From Brevibacillus migulae (lineage in GTDB: Bacteria; Bacillota; Bacilli; Brevibacillales; Brevibacillaceae): a stretch of DNA of 64,000 bases. The notes below the pieces were generated by a model that was not told the origin of the DNA, did not search any database, and was given only the letters and a program-made list of their open reading frames with translations. Shown piece after piece: positions 24,877 to 33,814 of the stretch (position 1 is its first letter; each line of letters opens with the position of its first letter). The stretch is taken from positions 95,000 to 158,999 of the forward strand of contig NZ_SDKD01000008.1 of assembly GCF_004521915.1 (NCBI RefSeq), in the 5' to 3' direction. Position numbers and translations under genes: made by a program.

Positions 24877-26406
24877 ATGAATTTACTGAAAACAGCTTCC
24901 TTAATTGTATTGATGACCTTAGTCGGCCGCTTGCTCGGCTTTTTTCGCAATGTGTATGTCTCCAATCTGTACGGGACGGGGATGGAGGCAGACGCATTCG
25001 GTATCGCTTCTACTATTCCGTTGACCTTGTTTCTCGTCATACCGGGTGCAATCAACGCAGTGCTGATCCCTACGATGCGCGGACTGTTGGATAAAACCGA
25101 TCACAGACGGGCTGGCGAGCTTTACCATAAAACACTCAGTGCCATCGTGCTTGTTTTCGCAGCGCTATCCATAGCGGGTGTGGTCTTTTCCACGCAAATC
25201 GCCATGCTGTTTGGCACGACGGGCGAGAAGCTGCTGCTGACCGCGGAGCTGCTCCGTTGGATGTGGCCGGCTGCGCTGTTCATTGGCTTGACAGGTCTAT
25301 GGTCAAGCGTCTGTAATGCGCACCAGCACTTTTTTACACCAACCCTTGGCACGGTAGCCAATGGTGCCTTGGTACTGATCGCGATGTATCTGTTGGTGCC
25401 GTCCTACGGGGTGACCGGACTTGCGATGGCTACGACGATCGGCTATATCGCGGCGGCGCTGACCATGCTCCCTACGTTAAGACGATTTGGGTATTTGCAC
25501 CGTTTCGCTTTTTCTTGGAAAAACGACGAAGAGATGAAAAGCATGGGGGAGCGTGTCATTCCGATCCTGATCGGTGCGGTCATCGCCCAGGCGACTACGT
25601 TTCTGGAACGAGGCTTCGCCGGAGCGCTGGGGGACGGGAAAATCGCCGCGCTGATGTATGCCAACACCATCGTCCAGCTGCCGATGGCGGTCTTTGTCGG
25701 GGCTTTTACGCTGCCGCTTTTCCCGCTCATGTCCAGCTATGTGAAGCGGGGAGAAATGGGCTTGATGAAAACCACCCTGCAAAAAGGGATGGCCTACCTA
25801 TGGATTCTGCTGCTACCCGTCACACTCGGGCTCATCTTGTATGCGGAGCCACTGATTACGTTGATTTATAAACGCGGGGAGTTTGGCGACACGGCTGTTG
25901 TGTGGACGGCCTGGGGCATGATTTTTTACAGCATCGGACTTTATGCGCTTGCCGGTCGCGACCTGCTGACCCGTGCTTTTTATGCGCTGGAAAATACAAA
26001 GACTCCCGTCATCATCGGAGCGGTAGGGATCGTCGTCTATCTGGCTGTTTCCTGGCTGACGATCCCTTGGCTTGACCACGGCGGCCTGGCGTTCAGCGCC
26101 TCCGTGTCTGCCGCAGCTCAGCTCTTGCTGCTTTTTATTTGCCTGTGGCGAAAAATCGGCAATCCGATTGCCGCGAGCTTTGCCGCAACCGTTTGGAAGG
26201 CGACAGTGGCGGCCGGTCTCATGTCTGCATTCATCTATTTGGCGGATCCGTGGCTGTCCGTTCTCCCGCTGTGGCTTTATCTTGCTGTCGGGATCATTGT
26301 CTCTGCGGTGATTTACGGGGGAGTCCTGCTCTTGCTGCGTGAACCGCTCGTAAAAGAAGTGATCGGCAAATTGCTGAAACGCTCTGCTGGCACGCAAAGG
26401 GTGTGA
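24877..26406 (+). CDS. murJ: MurJ/MviN-type lipid II flippase
   Basis: A 509-residue membrane protein with about fourteen transmembrane helices. Family features: LVGRLLGFFRNVYVSNLYGTG at the N-terminus, VGAFTLPLFPLMSSYV in the middle and GRDLLTRAFYALENTKTPV, the MurJ signature. MurJ proteins flip lipid-linked glycans, classically lipid II, across the membrane. Because the gene sits in an envelope-polysaccharide region, it may instead flip another lipid-linked oligosaccharide. ATG at 24877 follows TAGGAGAA. It is divergent from the Wzy-like gene and convergent, seven bases apart, with the CapK-like gene. Confidence 0.87.
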   Translation: MNLLKTASLIVLMTLVGRLLGFFRNVYVSNLYGTGMEADAFGIASTIPLTLFLVIPGAINAVLIPTMRGLLDKTDHRRAGELYHKTLSAIVLVFAALSIAGVVFSTQIAMLFGTTGEKLLLTAELLRWMWPAALFIGLTGLWSSVCNAHQHFFTPTLGTVANGALVLIAMYLLVPSYGVTGLAMATTIGYIAAALTMLPTLRRFGYLHRFAFSWKNDEEMKSMGERVIPILIGAVIAQATTFLERGFAGALGDGKIAALMYANTIVQLPMAVFVGAFTLPLFPLMSSYVKRGEMGLMKTTLQKGMAYLWILLLPVTLGLILYAEPLITLIYKRGEFGDTAVVWTAWGMIFYSIGLYALAGRDLLTRAFYALENTKTPVIIGAVGIVVYLAVSWLTIPWLDHGGLAFSASVSAAAQLLLLFICLWRKIGNPIAASFAATVWKATVAAGLMSAFIYLADPWLSVLPLWLYLAVGIIVSAVIYGGVLLLLREPLVKEVIGKLLKRSAGTQRV

Positions 26407-26413
26407 CGAGTTA

Positions 26414-27787
26414 CTAGCGTGTAACTCCAGACAGCGGAAACTCGCGAATGGCGTAGCGGAATTTGCCCGAAGCGCTGGGGGGGATCTGGTCCACATAGGA
26501 AACATCGATGGTCACATCGTCACCGAGTGACTTGCGAATGCTGGCCAAAAACATTTCTTCCTCTACAGGATCGTATTTCTCCGGGTGCTTCACCAGCTTG
26601 AGGGAGACGTGGTCAGGCGCATGCTGGATGATTTGAAAGGTGTAAAAGCTTTCCAGATTGCGCATGATGTGATTAAAGTAATGACCGTGCACATAATGGC
26701 CGTGTCGTGAAAGAAACATATCATCCTCTCGACCGTCGATCTGATCCAGCACCGGATAGGAGATCCCGCAGGTGCAAGGCTCTGCCGCCAGCTGGACGAT
26801 ATCGCCGAGTTCATAGCGCAGCCTGGGCATGACATAGTTGTGCAGATCCGTGACCAAGAGCAGTCCTGGCTTTCCTGGAGGGACGGGCTCCTTGGTGATC
26901 GGATCTACAATTTCCATATAATAGTTATCCGTAAATGCGTGCATACGGCCTGCGGGACATTCATACGCAATGATCCCGCCGTCGCGCGCACCGTATTCAT
27001 TGACAACCGGAGCACCGAATGCCTTTTCCATGCTTTCCCGTTGGAAAGGTTGGAGGCTCTCCGCAGTAGAGACGATCGCTTTTAGCGGGATGCCCAAGGT
27101 TTCCTTTTTTTGCAAGATCAGCTCGGCAAAAAGATGCAGGGCCGAGGCGTAACCATACAAGTAGGTGGGGGAAAACGAGCGGATCAGACGCAAGTAGGCA
27201 GGAATCTGTGACTCCCGCAGCTCATAGGCGGAAAGCAGCAGCCGATTTTTCAGGAAACGCTCCTTCCAGCGAAATGCGCGCGACTGCTGTTGGTTCAATT
27301 CCAACGGATTGCCCCAGATCATCACGCATGGATCCCCAATCCCGATATTGTGCCAAGACAAACCGAGCCAGCGTGCAGCTTCATAGCGCTCCACCGTGGC
27401 GCGGTCCAGATAAAAACGGGTAGGCTCGCCCGTAGAACCGCCCGTACGGTTCGGAATGAGTGTTGCAGGAGGTACATCCGGCGCCAAATAGCGATCGCTG
27501 GTCTCGCGGAAGCTTTTTTTCGTCAGGATGGGCAGCTGCCTCAATCGTTCGGCTGGCTGCGACAAATCCTCAGAAAACTCACTTCGATAATCCTGATAGG
27601 CGGGTATTTGCGCAGTGGCATGCTGCAGCAGATTCCGAAGCTTATCAGCTTGTCGGTTGGCCAGCTGCTCGTTCGTCAGATGCTGGGCATCTTGCAATTC
27701 ACGGATATAGGTGCGGGTCCGGTTGCCTTTCCACCTTTCCATTAAGGGCCAATGAACATGGCGAATCATGTATTTCGTCAGGGGCAT
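26414..27787 (-). CDS. CapK/PaaK-like adenylate-forming enzyme
   Basis: A 457-residue protein of the phenylacetate-CoA ligase/CapK group. The phosphate loop is NRTGGSTGEPTRFYLD (about residue 115-130), followed by NEYGARDGGIIAYEC and the C-terminal DGREDDMFLSRHGHYVHG hinge. CapK-type members occur in capsule clusters and may adenylate or acylate a glycan precursor. CoA-ligase activity cannot be excluded. ATG at 27787 follows AAAGAGGTG; GTG at 27832 would add 15 residues. Within the cluster it lies convergent to murJ and divergent from the SpoVB-like gene. Confidence 0.82.
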   Translation of the reverse strand: MPLTKYMIRHVHWPLMERWKGNRTRTYIRELQDAQHLTNEQLANRQADKLRNLLQHATAQIPAYQDYRSEFSEDLSQPAERLRQLPILTKKSFRETSDRYLAPDVPPATLIPNRTGGSTGEPTRFYLDRATVERYEAARWLGLSWHNIGIGDPCVMIWGNPLELNQQQSRAFRWKERFLKNRLLLSAYELRESQIPAYLRLIRSFSPTYLYGYASALHLFAELILQKKETLGIPLKAIVSTAESLQPFQRESMEKAFGAPVVNEYGARDGGIIAYECPAGRMHAFTDNYYMEIVDPITKEPVPPGKPGLLLVTDLHNYVMPRLRYELGDIVQLAAEPCTCGISYPVLDQIDGREDDMFLSRHGHYVHGHYFNHIMRNLESFYTFQIIQHAPDHVSLKLVKHPEKYDPVEEEMFLASIRKSLGDDVTIDVSYVDQIPPSASGKFRYAIREFPLSGVTR

Positions 27788-27941
27788 GGGGTGAAAACAC
27801 CTCTTTCCGGGAAAAATAGGGAGTTTGTTCACCCATTATTCCTGCCGAAAGCACTTGCTATACCTGCTTGCATGCTTTAAGGTGGGAGTGGAGCATTTTC
27901 ACCTGATCAAGAATGGTAGAAGTGATAAGGAGAATAGATAG

Positions 27942-29615
27942 ATGGTAAAGAAAAGTCATTTTCTCGGAGGAGCCATCATTTTGGCTGTGGCGGGCATCTT
28001 GTCCAAGGCAATCGGGATGTTTTACCGGATTCCCTTGCAGGAGATTGTGGGAAATAATGGGCTTGGACTCTATCAAGAGGTGTATCCGCTCTACCTCACC
28101 TTTTTAATCCTCGCGACAGCAGGCATTCCGGTGGCATTGTCGCGGATGATTGCGGAGGCATTGGCGGAAGGAAAGCAAGGGGAGATCAATCAAATTCTCG
28201 CCCGCAGCATGGCCTTGATGGGGACGATCGGATTATTCCTGTTTGCGATTCTGTACCTAAGCTCTCCGCTCATTGCCTGGATGATGGGCAATCCGCATCT
28301 GGTAGAGCCGATCAGGGCGATATCGCTGTCCCTGTTATTTGTGCCGATCATCGCGGTGCTGCGCGGCTATTTTTACGGACATCAAAATATGGTGTTCGTG
28401 GGATTGTCACAGGTCGTGGAACAGACATTGCGGGTCGCTTTCATCCTGATTGCTTCGCTTTACCTCGTGTCATTAGGAGAAGATACCGACAATGTGATCA
28501 CGGGAGTCAACTTTGGTACCATGATCAGTACGCTGCTGAGCCTGGGCTTTCTCGTACTGCTTCTCTGGTGGCACCGACGGAAGCAATCCGCGCCATCCGC
28601 GGAGGAGGCTCGGGGGAGCTGGCGCAGCCGTGAGTGGTGGGGCGACCGTTCCTTTTACTTGACAATGTGGCGGATCGCTTGGCCGATTTGCATCAGTGCA
28701 CTGGTCATCCCGATATTCAGCCTGGTGGATTCGTTTTTGGCCATTAATATTTTCCGCTATGTCTGGCATGTGGACGGGATTACAGCAGACAGCTGGTTTG
28801 GCATCTACAGCCGTGGGGGCCCGCTGCTGCAGCTTGCCAGCCTGTTCGGCGCTTCGATCGCGCTGTCCATCGTACCGGCCATTGCCGAGGCGCGTCGCTT
28901 GGGAGATACGAATAAGGTAAGCACGCTGATCCGACTGTCTTACCGATTTGCCTGGCTAATCGGCTTGCCTGCCGGATTGGGCTTGACCGCTGTGGCGGAA
29001 GGGGCCAATCTCGCCTTGTATGGAGACATAGACGGTACGAGGGCGATGGCGATACTCGGAGTCAGTGCCGTCCCGCTTTCTTTGCTGCTGGCTACAAACG
29101 GAATCTTGCAGGGGTTAGGGCATGAAAAAATTCCGGCCAAGCATTTGCTTTGGGGCGTAGCCGCCAAAATTGTAACGACGCTGCTCTTTGCCTCCGTGTT
29201 GGGAATTGACGGGCTGTCGATTTCGTGGCTGTGCGCGACGGCGGTCGTGTGCTTGTTAAACATGAAGGTCATTGCCAGATTGGTACAGGTGGAAGTGAAA
29301 AAACGCTTTGATTTGACCCTGCCATTGATAGCAGCCAACAGCATGCTGCTGCTGGCTTGGGGAGCGATGGAAGTCATCCACTACCTCGTCTCGTCCCATC
29401 TGAGTGCGCGTTTGCTTGGGGCCGTAGAGACGGTCGTGGGGGTAGCGGTAGGGCTAGCCATTTATCTGGGCGCGATCCTGCTTATTCCGCTGATTGAGGA
29501 AAAGGAGTTCGAATGGATTCCCGGCGGTGCTTACTTGCGAACGATTCGTTCAAAGCTGCGTAGAACACCGGAGTCTGGTGAATACAATCCTGCTGTGAAA
29601 CGGGAAAACCGTTGA
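27942..29615 (+). CDS. SpoVB-like polysaccharide/lipid flippase (MOP superfamily)
   Basis: A 557-residue integral membrane protein of the SpoVB/YtgP group, with about fourteen transmembrane helices and two longer polar loops. The N-terminus GGAIILAVAGILSKAIGMFYR and LRGYFYGHQNMVFVGLSQVVEQ are signatures of the family. SpoVB and YtgP transport lipid-linked peptidoglycan precursors. Here, next to a CapK-like and a Wzy-like gene, it may serve cortex or surface polysaccharide. The stop codon lies inside the stem of the terminator. Confidence 0.85.
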   Translation: MVKKSHFLGGAIILAVAGILSKAIGMFYRIPLQEIVGNNGLGLYQEVYPLYLTFLILATAGIPVALSRMIAEALAEGKQGEINQILARSMALMGTIGLFLFAILYLSSPLIAWMMGNPHLVEPIRAISLSLLFVPIIAVLRGYFYGHQNMVFVGLSQVVEQTLRVAFILIASLYLVSLGEDTDNVITGVNFGTMISTLLSLGFLVLLLWWHRRKQSAPSAEEARGSWRSREWWGDRSFYLTMWRIAWPICISALVIPIFSLVDSFLAINIFRYVWHVDGITADSWFGIYSRGGPLLQLASLFGASIALSIVPAIAEARRLGDTNKVSTLIRLSYRFAWLIGLPAGLGLTAVAEGANLALYGDIDGTRAMAILGVSAVPLSLLLATNGILQGLGHEKIPAKHLLWGVAAKIVTTLLFASVLGIDGLSISWLCATAVVCLLNMKVIARLVQVEVKKRFDLTLPLIAANSMLLLAWGAMEVIHYLVSSHLSARLLGAVETVVGVAVGLAIYLGAILLIPLIEEKEFEWIPGGAYLRTIRSKLRRTPESGEYNPAVKRENR

Positions 29616-29639
29616 TCGATTACGATCAACGGTTTTTTT
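29605..29639 (+). terminator. Rho-independent terminator after the SpoVB-like gene
   Basis: A perfect 14-bp stem AAAACCGTTGATCG / CGATCAACGGTTTT with a four-base loop and T run; it starts within the last codons of the gene. Confidence 0.92.
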
Positions 29640-29777
29640 GCATTTTGCGAAAGCATCGGCAATGGCAAGGGACGCGGTTCGATACATATTCAGGTAAGAA
29701 GTGGAAAACATAAAACAAGGATGAAATTGCCTTTCGAATCAGCTTTCGGATATTACCAAACATAGGAGATTGAACTG

Positions 29778-30902
29778 ATGACGGTTCTTTCCACCAATCA
29801 ATTATGGTGCCTTGTACTTCTTTTCCAGATTGGGAGTAATGTGGTTTTCGGCTTTGGATCCGGAGCCAAGCAGGATGCGTGGATTGCGGCCGGCATCAGT
29901 TGTCTGCTGGGGTGTGGACTTATCGTACTCTATGCAAAAATTTGCGAATGGGGCGATCGGAACAACTGGGTGGAGCTGCTGGAAGCTCTATTGGGCAGAG
30001 TCGCTGGGAAAGCGATCGGCATGATTTATATCGTCAGTTTTATCTATGTTGCAGGGAGGGTATTGCGTGATTTTGGCGAGTTGATCGCTACCTATATCTT
30101 GCCGAAGACACCGATCGGCGTCACCATGTTCCTCTTTTTGTTTCTCGTAGTGTATGCGGCCGGCGTGGGAGTGGAAAGGATGGCTCGTCTGGCAGAGCTA
30201 TGTATTCCCATTGTCCTTGTTTATCTGCTCATTTTGTTAATACTCATCCTGTTTTCGGAAACGATGGAGCTTCAGTGGCTTTTTCCCGTAGCGTCCGATT
30301 GGAAAGCAATCGGCACGACCGTTTTTCCTTTGGGTGTAACAGTTCCTTATGGTGAATCCATTGTATTTACCATGCTGTATGCGTTTGTTGGCTCCCCGCG
30401 TATGTATCGAAACACCATGCTTTTCGCTTCGGCCAGCTCCGGCTTGTTGCTGATCATACTCGATTTCTTGGCTATTTTGACATTGGGGCCAGAATTATTC
30501 GGCCGTACGCTCTATCCGCTGCTGGTTTCATTCCAGTTGATCAGCCTTGCCGACTTTATCGAAAATGTGGATCCATTGGTTGTCACGATCTTTTTATTCG
30601 GGGGGTTATTTAAAATCCTCATCTTTTTCTATGGGGCCTGCACCGCGATCACATCGCAATGGCGGCTCCGGGATCATCGCAGCATCGTATTGCCTGTCGC
30701 CATCCTCGTGTGGCTGCTAGCCTTTTACATGACTGACAACATTTCAAGCCATGTTTTCGTTGGATTACAGTGGGTCCCCTGGGTATTGTGGGTCCCGTTG
30801 TTTATCATGATTCCGTTGCTGCTGTTGCCCATTGCCTGGTGGAAAAGAAAGGGGCGTGACCAATCAGATGGAAAAAGTGACCCTGGAACAAATTCTGCAT
30901 AG
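29778..30902 (+). CDS. GerAB-type spore germination permease
   Basis: A 374-residue protein of the APC/spore-permease family with about ten transmembrane helices, the B subunit of GerA-type germinant receptors in the spore inner membrane. Features: NQLWCLVLLFQIGSNVVFGFG at the start and VTVPYGESIVFTMLYAF mid-protein. ATG at 29778 follows TAGGAGA. It is the first gene of a B-A-C-small gene operon, unlike the A-B-C order of B. subtilis gerA. It overlaps the next gene by 35 bases. A sigma-G promoter was not convincingly found. The germinant is unknown. Confidence 0.9.
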   Translation: MTVLSTNQLWCLVLLFQIGSNVVFGFGSGAKQDAWIAAGISCLLGCGLIVLYAKICEWGDRNNWVELLEALLGRVAGKAIGMIYIVSFIYVAGRVLRDFGELIATYILPKTPIGVTMFLFLFLVVYAAGVGVERMARLAELCIPIVLVYLLILLILILFSETMELQWLFPVASDWKAIGTTVFPLGVTVPYGESIVFTMLYAFVGSPRMYRNTMLFASASSGLLLIILDFLAILTLGPELFGRTLYPLLVSFQLISLADFIENVDPLVVTIFLFGGLFKILIFFYGACTAITSQWRLRDHRSIVLPVAILVWLLAFYMTDNISSHVFVGLQWVPWVLWVPLFIMIPLLLLPIAWWKRKGRDQSDGKSDPGTNSA

Positions 30903-32379
30903 CCAGCAAATGTTTGTGGAAAGGCTCAAGGAGGATCTGGGATCTCCTCCTGATTTGGTTGTCCGTTCAGTAGGAAGCTTTATATTGCTCTATATAAACG
31001 GGATGGTTGATCTGTTGAGGCTGGAAGAAGAACTGATCGGGCCATTGTCCAAGGCAAATCAGCTGAATGTAAACAGCGTCAATATCGGAGGGATGCGGCA
31101 AGCGACGGAATACAAGCAGGTCGTGCAAGCGTTGGTGAGCGGTTTTGTCGTGATGGCATCGGATTCCAGCAAGAAAGTATTGTTGGCCAATCTGGTTTCC
31201 ACTCCTCATCGGGGAGTAGAAGAACCGCAGACGGAAGCCGTCATCAGAGGGCCCAGAGAAGGTTTTTCCGAGCTGTTGGAAATCAACATGGCGTTGATCC
31301 GCAGGCGCTTGAAAAGTGATAAGCTGCGGATGAAGTACTGGCATATCGGTACGGAGAGCAGGACTGAGGTGCGGCTTTTGTATTTGCAGGGCATCGCCCA
31401 GAACGAGATTGTGGAAGAGGTCTCACGCCGAATTTCCAATATCCGCATCGATGGCGTACTGGAGAGCAATTACATCGAGGAGATGATCCGCGATCACCCT
31501 GTCAATTTGCTGCCAACCGTCCAGTATACCGAAAGACCGGATGCAGTGGTCTCCGCACTTTTGGAGGGGAAAGTGGCGGTTGTGGTGGATAATTCACCGA
31601 TGGTATTGATCCTGCCGATGCAATTTTGGTCCGCTTTTCAATCAAGCGAGGATTACTATTCGGGTTTCATTTATGCGACTTTCGTACGGCTCATCCGAGC
31701 AATCTTTGTCGTGATTGCGCTTGTGCTGCCCTCCCTGTATGTGGCCATTACTACTTTTCATCAAGAGATGCTTCCGACGAATTTGTTGTTTTCCGTGGCA
31801 GCTGCCCGTGAAGCCACTCCTTTTCCCGCTTTGATCGAAGCGTTGATGATGGAGATTACCTTTGAAGCGCTGCGGGAGGCTGGGGTGCGTCTGCCCCGCC
31901 CGGTTGGACAAGCGGTCAGCATCGTAGGTGCGCTTGTTATCGGAGAGGCTGCGGTCCAAGCGGGAATCGTCTCGGCACCCATGGTGATTGTGGTCTCCGT
32001 TACCGGGATCGCTTCTTTTACGATTCCTCGGTTCAACATGAGCTTTGCCATCCGCATTTTACGGTTCCCTTTGATCATTTTGGCGGGAACCTTGGGATTG
32101 TATGGCATCGTGTTTGGTTTGATGGCCCTCGTGATCAATATGACGGGGATTCGCTCGGTGGGTGTTCCCTATATGACTCCGCTTGCTCCGCTTACAATCA
32201 CCGGTTTGAAGGACCTGGTAATTCGTGCTCCGATCTGGAAAATGAACAAAAGGCCTGCCCAATTGGTCAAGGACAATCAAATTCGGGTCCCGTATAATCA
32301 ACCTCCGATGGAAGAACAACCGTTTGATTTTTATCGCCTCCCTTTTGCAGAAACAGAAAGTGCGGATATGCAGAAGTAA
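30868..32379 (+). CDS. GerAA-type spore germination protein
   Basis: A 503-residue A subunit of a GerA-family receptor. The N-terminal soluble half has VRSVGSFILLYINGMVDLLRLEEELIG. The C-terminal membrane half begins SSEDYYSGFIYATFVRLIRAI and includes RLPRPVGQAVSIVGALVIGEAAVQAG, the conserved signature. ATG at 30868 is chosen; GTG at 30856 is in frame but abuts the AAAGGGG site. The start overlaps the permease gene end, so translation is coupled. It probably forms the ion channel of the receptor. Confidence 0.9.
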   Translation: MEKVTLEQILHSQQMFVERLKEDLGSPPDLVVRSVGSFILLYINGMVDLLRLEEELIGPLSKANQLNVNSVNIGGMRQATEYKQVVQALVSGFVVMASDSSKKVLLANLVSTPHRGVEEPQTEAVIRGPREGFSELLEINMALIRRRLKSDKLRMKYWHIGTESRTEVRLLYLQGIAQNEIVEEVSRRISNIRIDGVLESNYIEEMIRDHPVNLLPTVQYTERPDAVVSALLEGKVAVVVDNSPMVLILPMQFWSAFQSSEDYYSGFIYATFVRLIRAIFVVIALVLPSLYVAITTFHQEMLPTNLLFSVAAAREATPFPALIEALMMEITFEALREAGVRLPRPVGQAVSIVGALVIGEAAVQAGIVSAPMVIVVSVTGIASFTIPRFNMSFAIRILRFPLIILAGTLGLYGIVFGLMALVINMTGIRSVGVPYMTPLAPLTITGLKDLVIRAPIWKMNKRPAQLVKDNQIRVPYNQPPMEEQPFDFYRLPFAETESADMQK

Positions 32380-32395
32380 GAAGGAGTGTAAGGCT

Positions 32396-33568
32396 GTGAA
32401 GAAGCAAGCGCTGGTATGGTTGTGCGGTTTGCTCATTATGTTGACTTTGACGGGCTGCTGGGATCGCAGGGAGATTAATGATGTCGGCTTTGTGATCGTG
32501 TCGGCATTGGATGTGGGCAAGGAGCCGGGGACTTATCTATCCACGGTGCGCATCGCCATTCCGAAAAAGATGGGGGGAGGGCAAACGGGTTCAAGTGGAG
32601 GGCAACAAGGCCCCCCTTACATGACCATCGCAGCGGAGAACCGCAGCCTTGACAAGAATCGGATTGATCTGGAGAAGCAAATGTCTCGTGAAATGCTGAC
32701 CGCCCATCGCAGGGTGCTTGTTTTTGGGGAGAAAATCGCAAAACGCGGCTTGAAAGAAGTGTTGGATGAATTCAGCCGCAATCCGCAAAATCGCCTGCGC
32801 ACGCTGCTCGTGATAACCAAAGGGATGGAGGCCAAAGATTTCTTGAAAGAACCTTATGCATTGGAGCCCTTCCCCTCTGAAGCGTTAAGAGAAATGATTA
32901 AGCAGCAGATGGAATTTCCTACCACACTGCGCGATTTCTTTGTGCAATCGACATTACCGGGAAGAGAGCCCAGCCTCGCTGCATTTTCCATATCAAAGGG
33001 ACAGTACCCGCGCTACATGCTGAATCATGTTGCGATCTTTCGAGATTTTAAGCTGGTAGGGTACTTGGAAGGCAATGAAATTATGCTGCTCAATTCGATT
33101 ATTGGGAAAAACGTATTTGGCTTCATGCGGATCGGGATTCCAGAGGTGCCCGGAAAAGTGTCGGTACAGGTGAGAGAAATTAAAGTGAAGGAGGAGGTAA
33201 AAAAGAAGGGAGACCAGCTGACTTTTTCATTTACGGCCCAAGCCATCGGCAGTATCACGGAAACCGATTCTCCTGTGGACTTGAGCAATCCCCGCTATAT
33301 CGAACAATACAACAAGGCATTTGCCAAACAGCTGGAAAAGGAATACGCCAAGCTATTTGAGAAGCTCCAGAAAACATACAAGGCAGATAGCGCAGGGCTG
33401 GGAAATATGGTTTACCGCAAGGACCCTGCATACTGGAAAAAAATCGAAAAGAAATGGCCAGAAATGTATCCGAAACAGAAAGTAACATGGAAAGTGGAGT
33501 CTGTTATACGAGATATCGGGGCGACGGGTGCACCCATGCAGCTCCCAGAAAAAGAGGTGACCAAATAA
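32396..33568 (+). CDS. GerAC-type germination lipoprotein
   Basis: A 390-residue lipoprotein, the C subunit of the receptor. The signal peptide ends IMLTLTGC and is followed by WDRREINDVGFVIVSALD, the hallmark of Ger(x)C proteins; REMLTAHRRVLVFGEKIAK comes later. Cys about 21 would be lipidated, a modification needed in some receptors. GTG at 32396 follows AAGGAG by nine bases. It shares its last base with the next small gene. Confidence 0.92.
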   Translation: MKKQALVWLCGLLIMLTLTGCWDRREINDVGFVIVSALDVGKEPGTYLSTVRIAIPKKMGGGQTGSSGGQQGPPYMTIAAENRSLDKNRIDLEKQMSREMLTAHRRVLVFGEKIAKRGLKEVLDEFSRNPQNRLRTLLVITKGMEAKDFLKEPYALEPFPSEALREMIKQQMEFPTTLRDFFVQSTLPGREPSLAAFSISKGQYPRYMLNHVAIFRDFKLVGYLEGNEIMLLNSIIGKNVFGFMRIGIPEVPGKVSVQVREIKVKEEVKKKGDQLTFSFTAQAIGSITETDSPVDLSNPRYIEQYNKAFAKQLEKEYAKLFEKLQKTYKADSAGLGNMVYRKDPAYWKKIEKKWPEMYPKQKVTWKVESVIRDIGATGAPMQLPEKEVTK

Positions 33569-33771
33569 TGTGGGGAAAGGTGTTTCTCTTTTCAGCTGGC
33601 ATGATCTTGATGAGCTTATGGCAAGCCAAGTATTGGTTTTTTCGCGGATATCGACGAGAGGGCTGGGTATTTGTGGGGTGGATGGGAATTGCCTGGATCA
33701 CGGGCATTCTCTTTTTGTTCGACTTCCGTTTGCCAAGCCCGACGCAACCGTTGTTCCCCAATTGGAAGTGA
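33568..33771 (+). CDS. Small two-helix membrane protein in the germination operon (candidate D subunit)
   Basis: A 67-residue protein with two hydrophobic helices (about residues 3-20 and 32-50) joined by a basic loop (FFRGYRREG). Its ATG overlaps the TAA of the C-subunit gene by one base, so it is translated by coupling. Small two-helix proteins encoded with GerA-type operons, called D subunits in other Bacillus species, modulate receptor function. Assigning this one to that group rests on size, topology and position only. Confidence 0.65.
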   Translation: MWGKVFLFSAGMILMSLWQAKYWFFRGYRREGWVFVGWMGIAWITGILFLFDFRLPSPTQPLFPNWK

Positions 33772-33772
33772 A

Positions 33773-33814
33773 GGCGGCAAGCTCTCAGGTGGAGGAGAGC
33801 TTGCCGTCTTTTTT
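33773..33814 (+). terminator. Terminator of the germination operon, inside the 3' end of the convergent gene
   Basis: GGCGGCAAGCTCTC pairs with GAGAGCTTGCCGTC around a 7-base loop, then a T6 run. The last codons and stop of the convergent GerAB-like gene fall in the stem. Confidence 0.85.

Noticed and set aside
29690..29777. Sigma-G promoter of the germination operon
   Set aside because: Several CATA-like elements occur but none has a matching -35 at the right distance.
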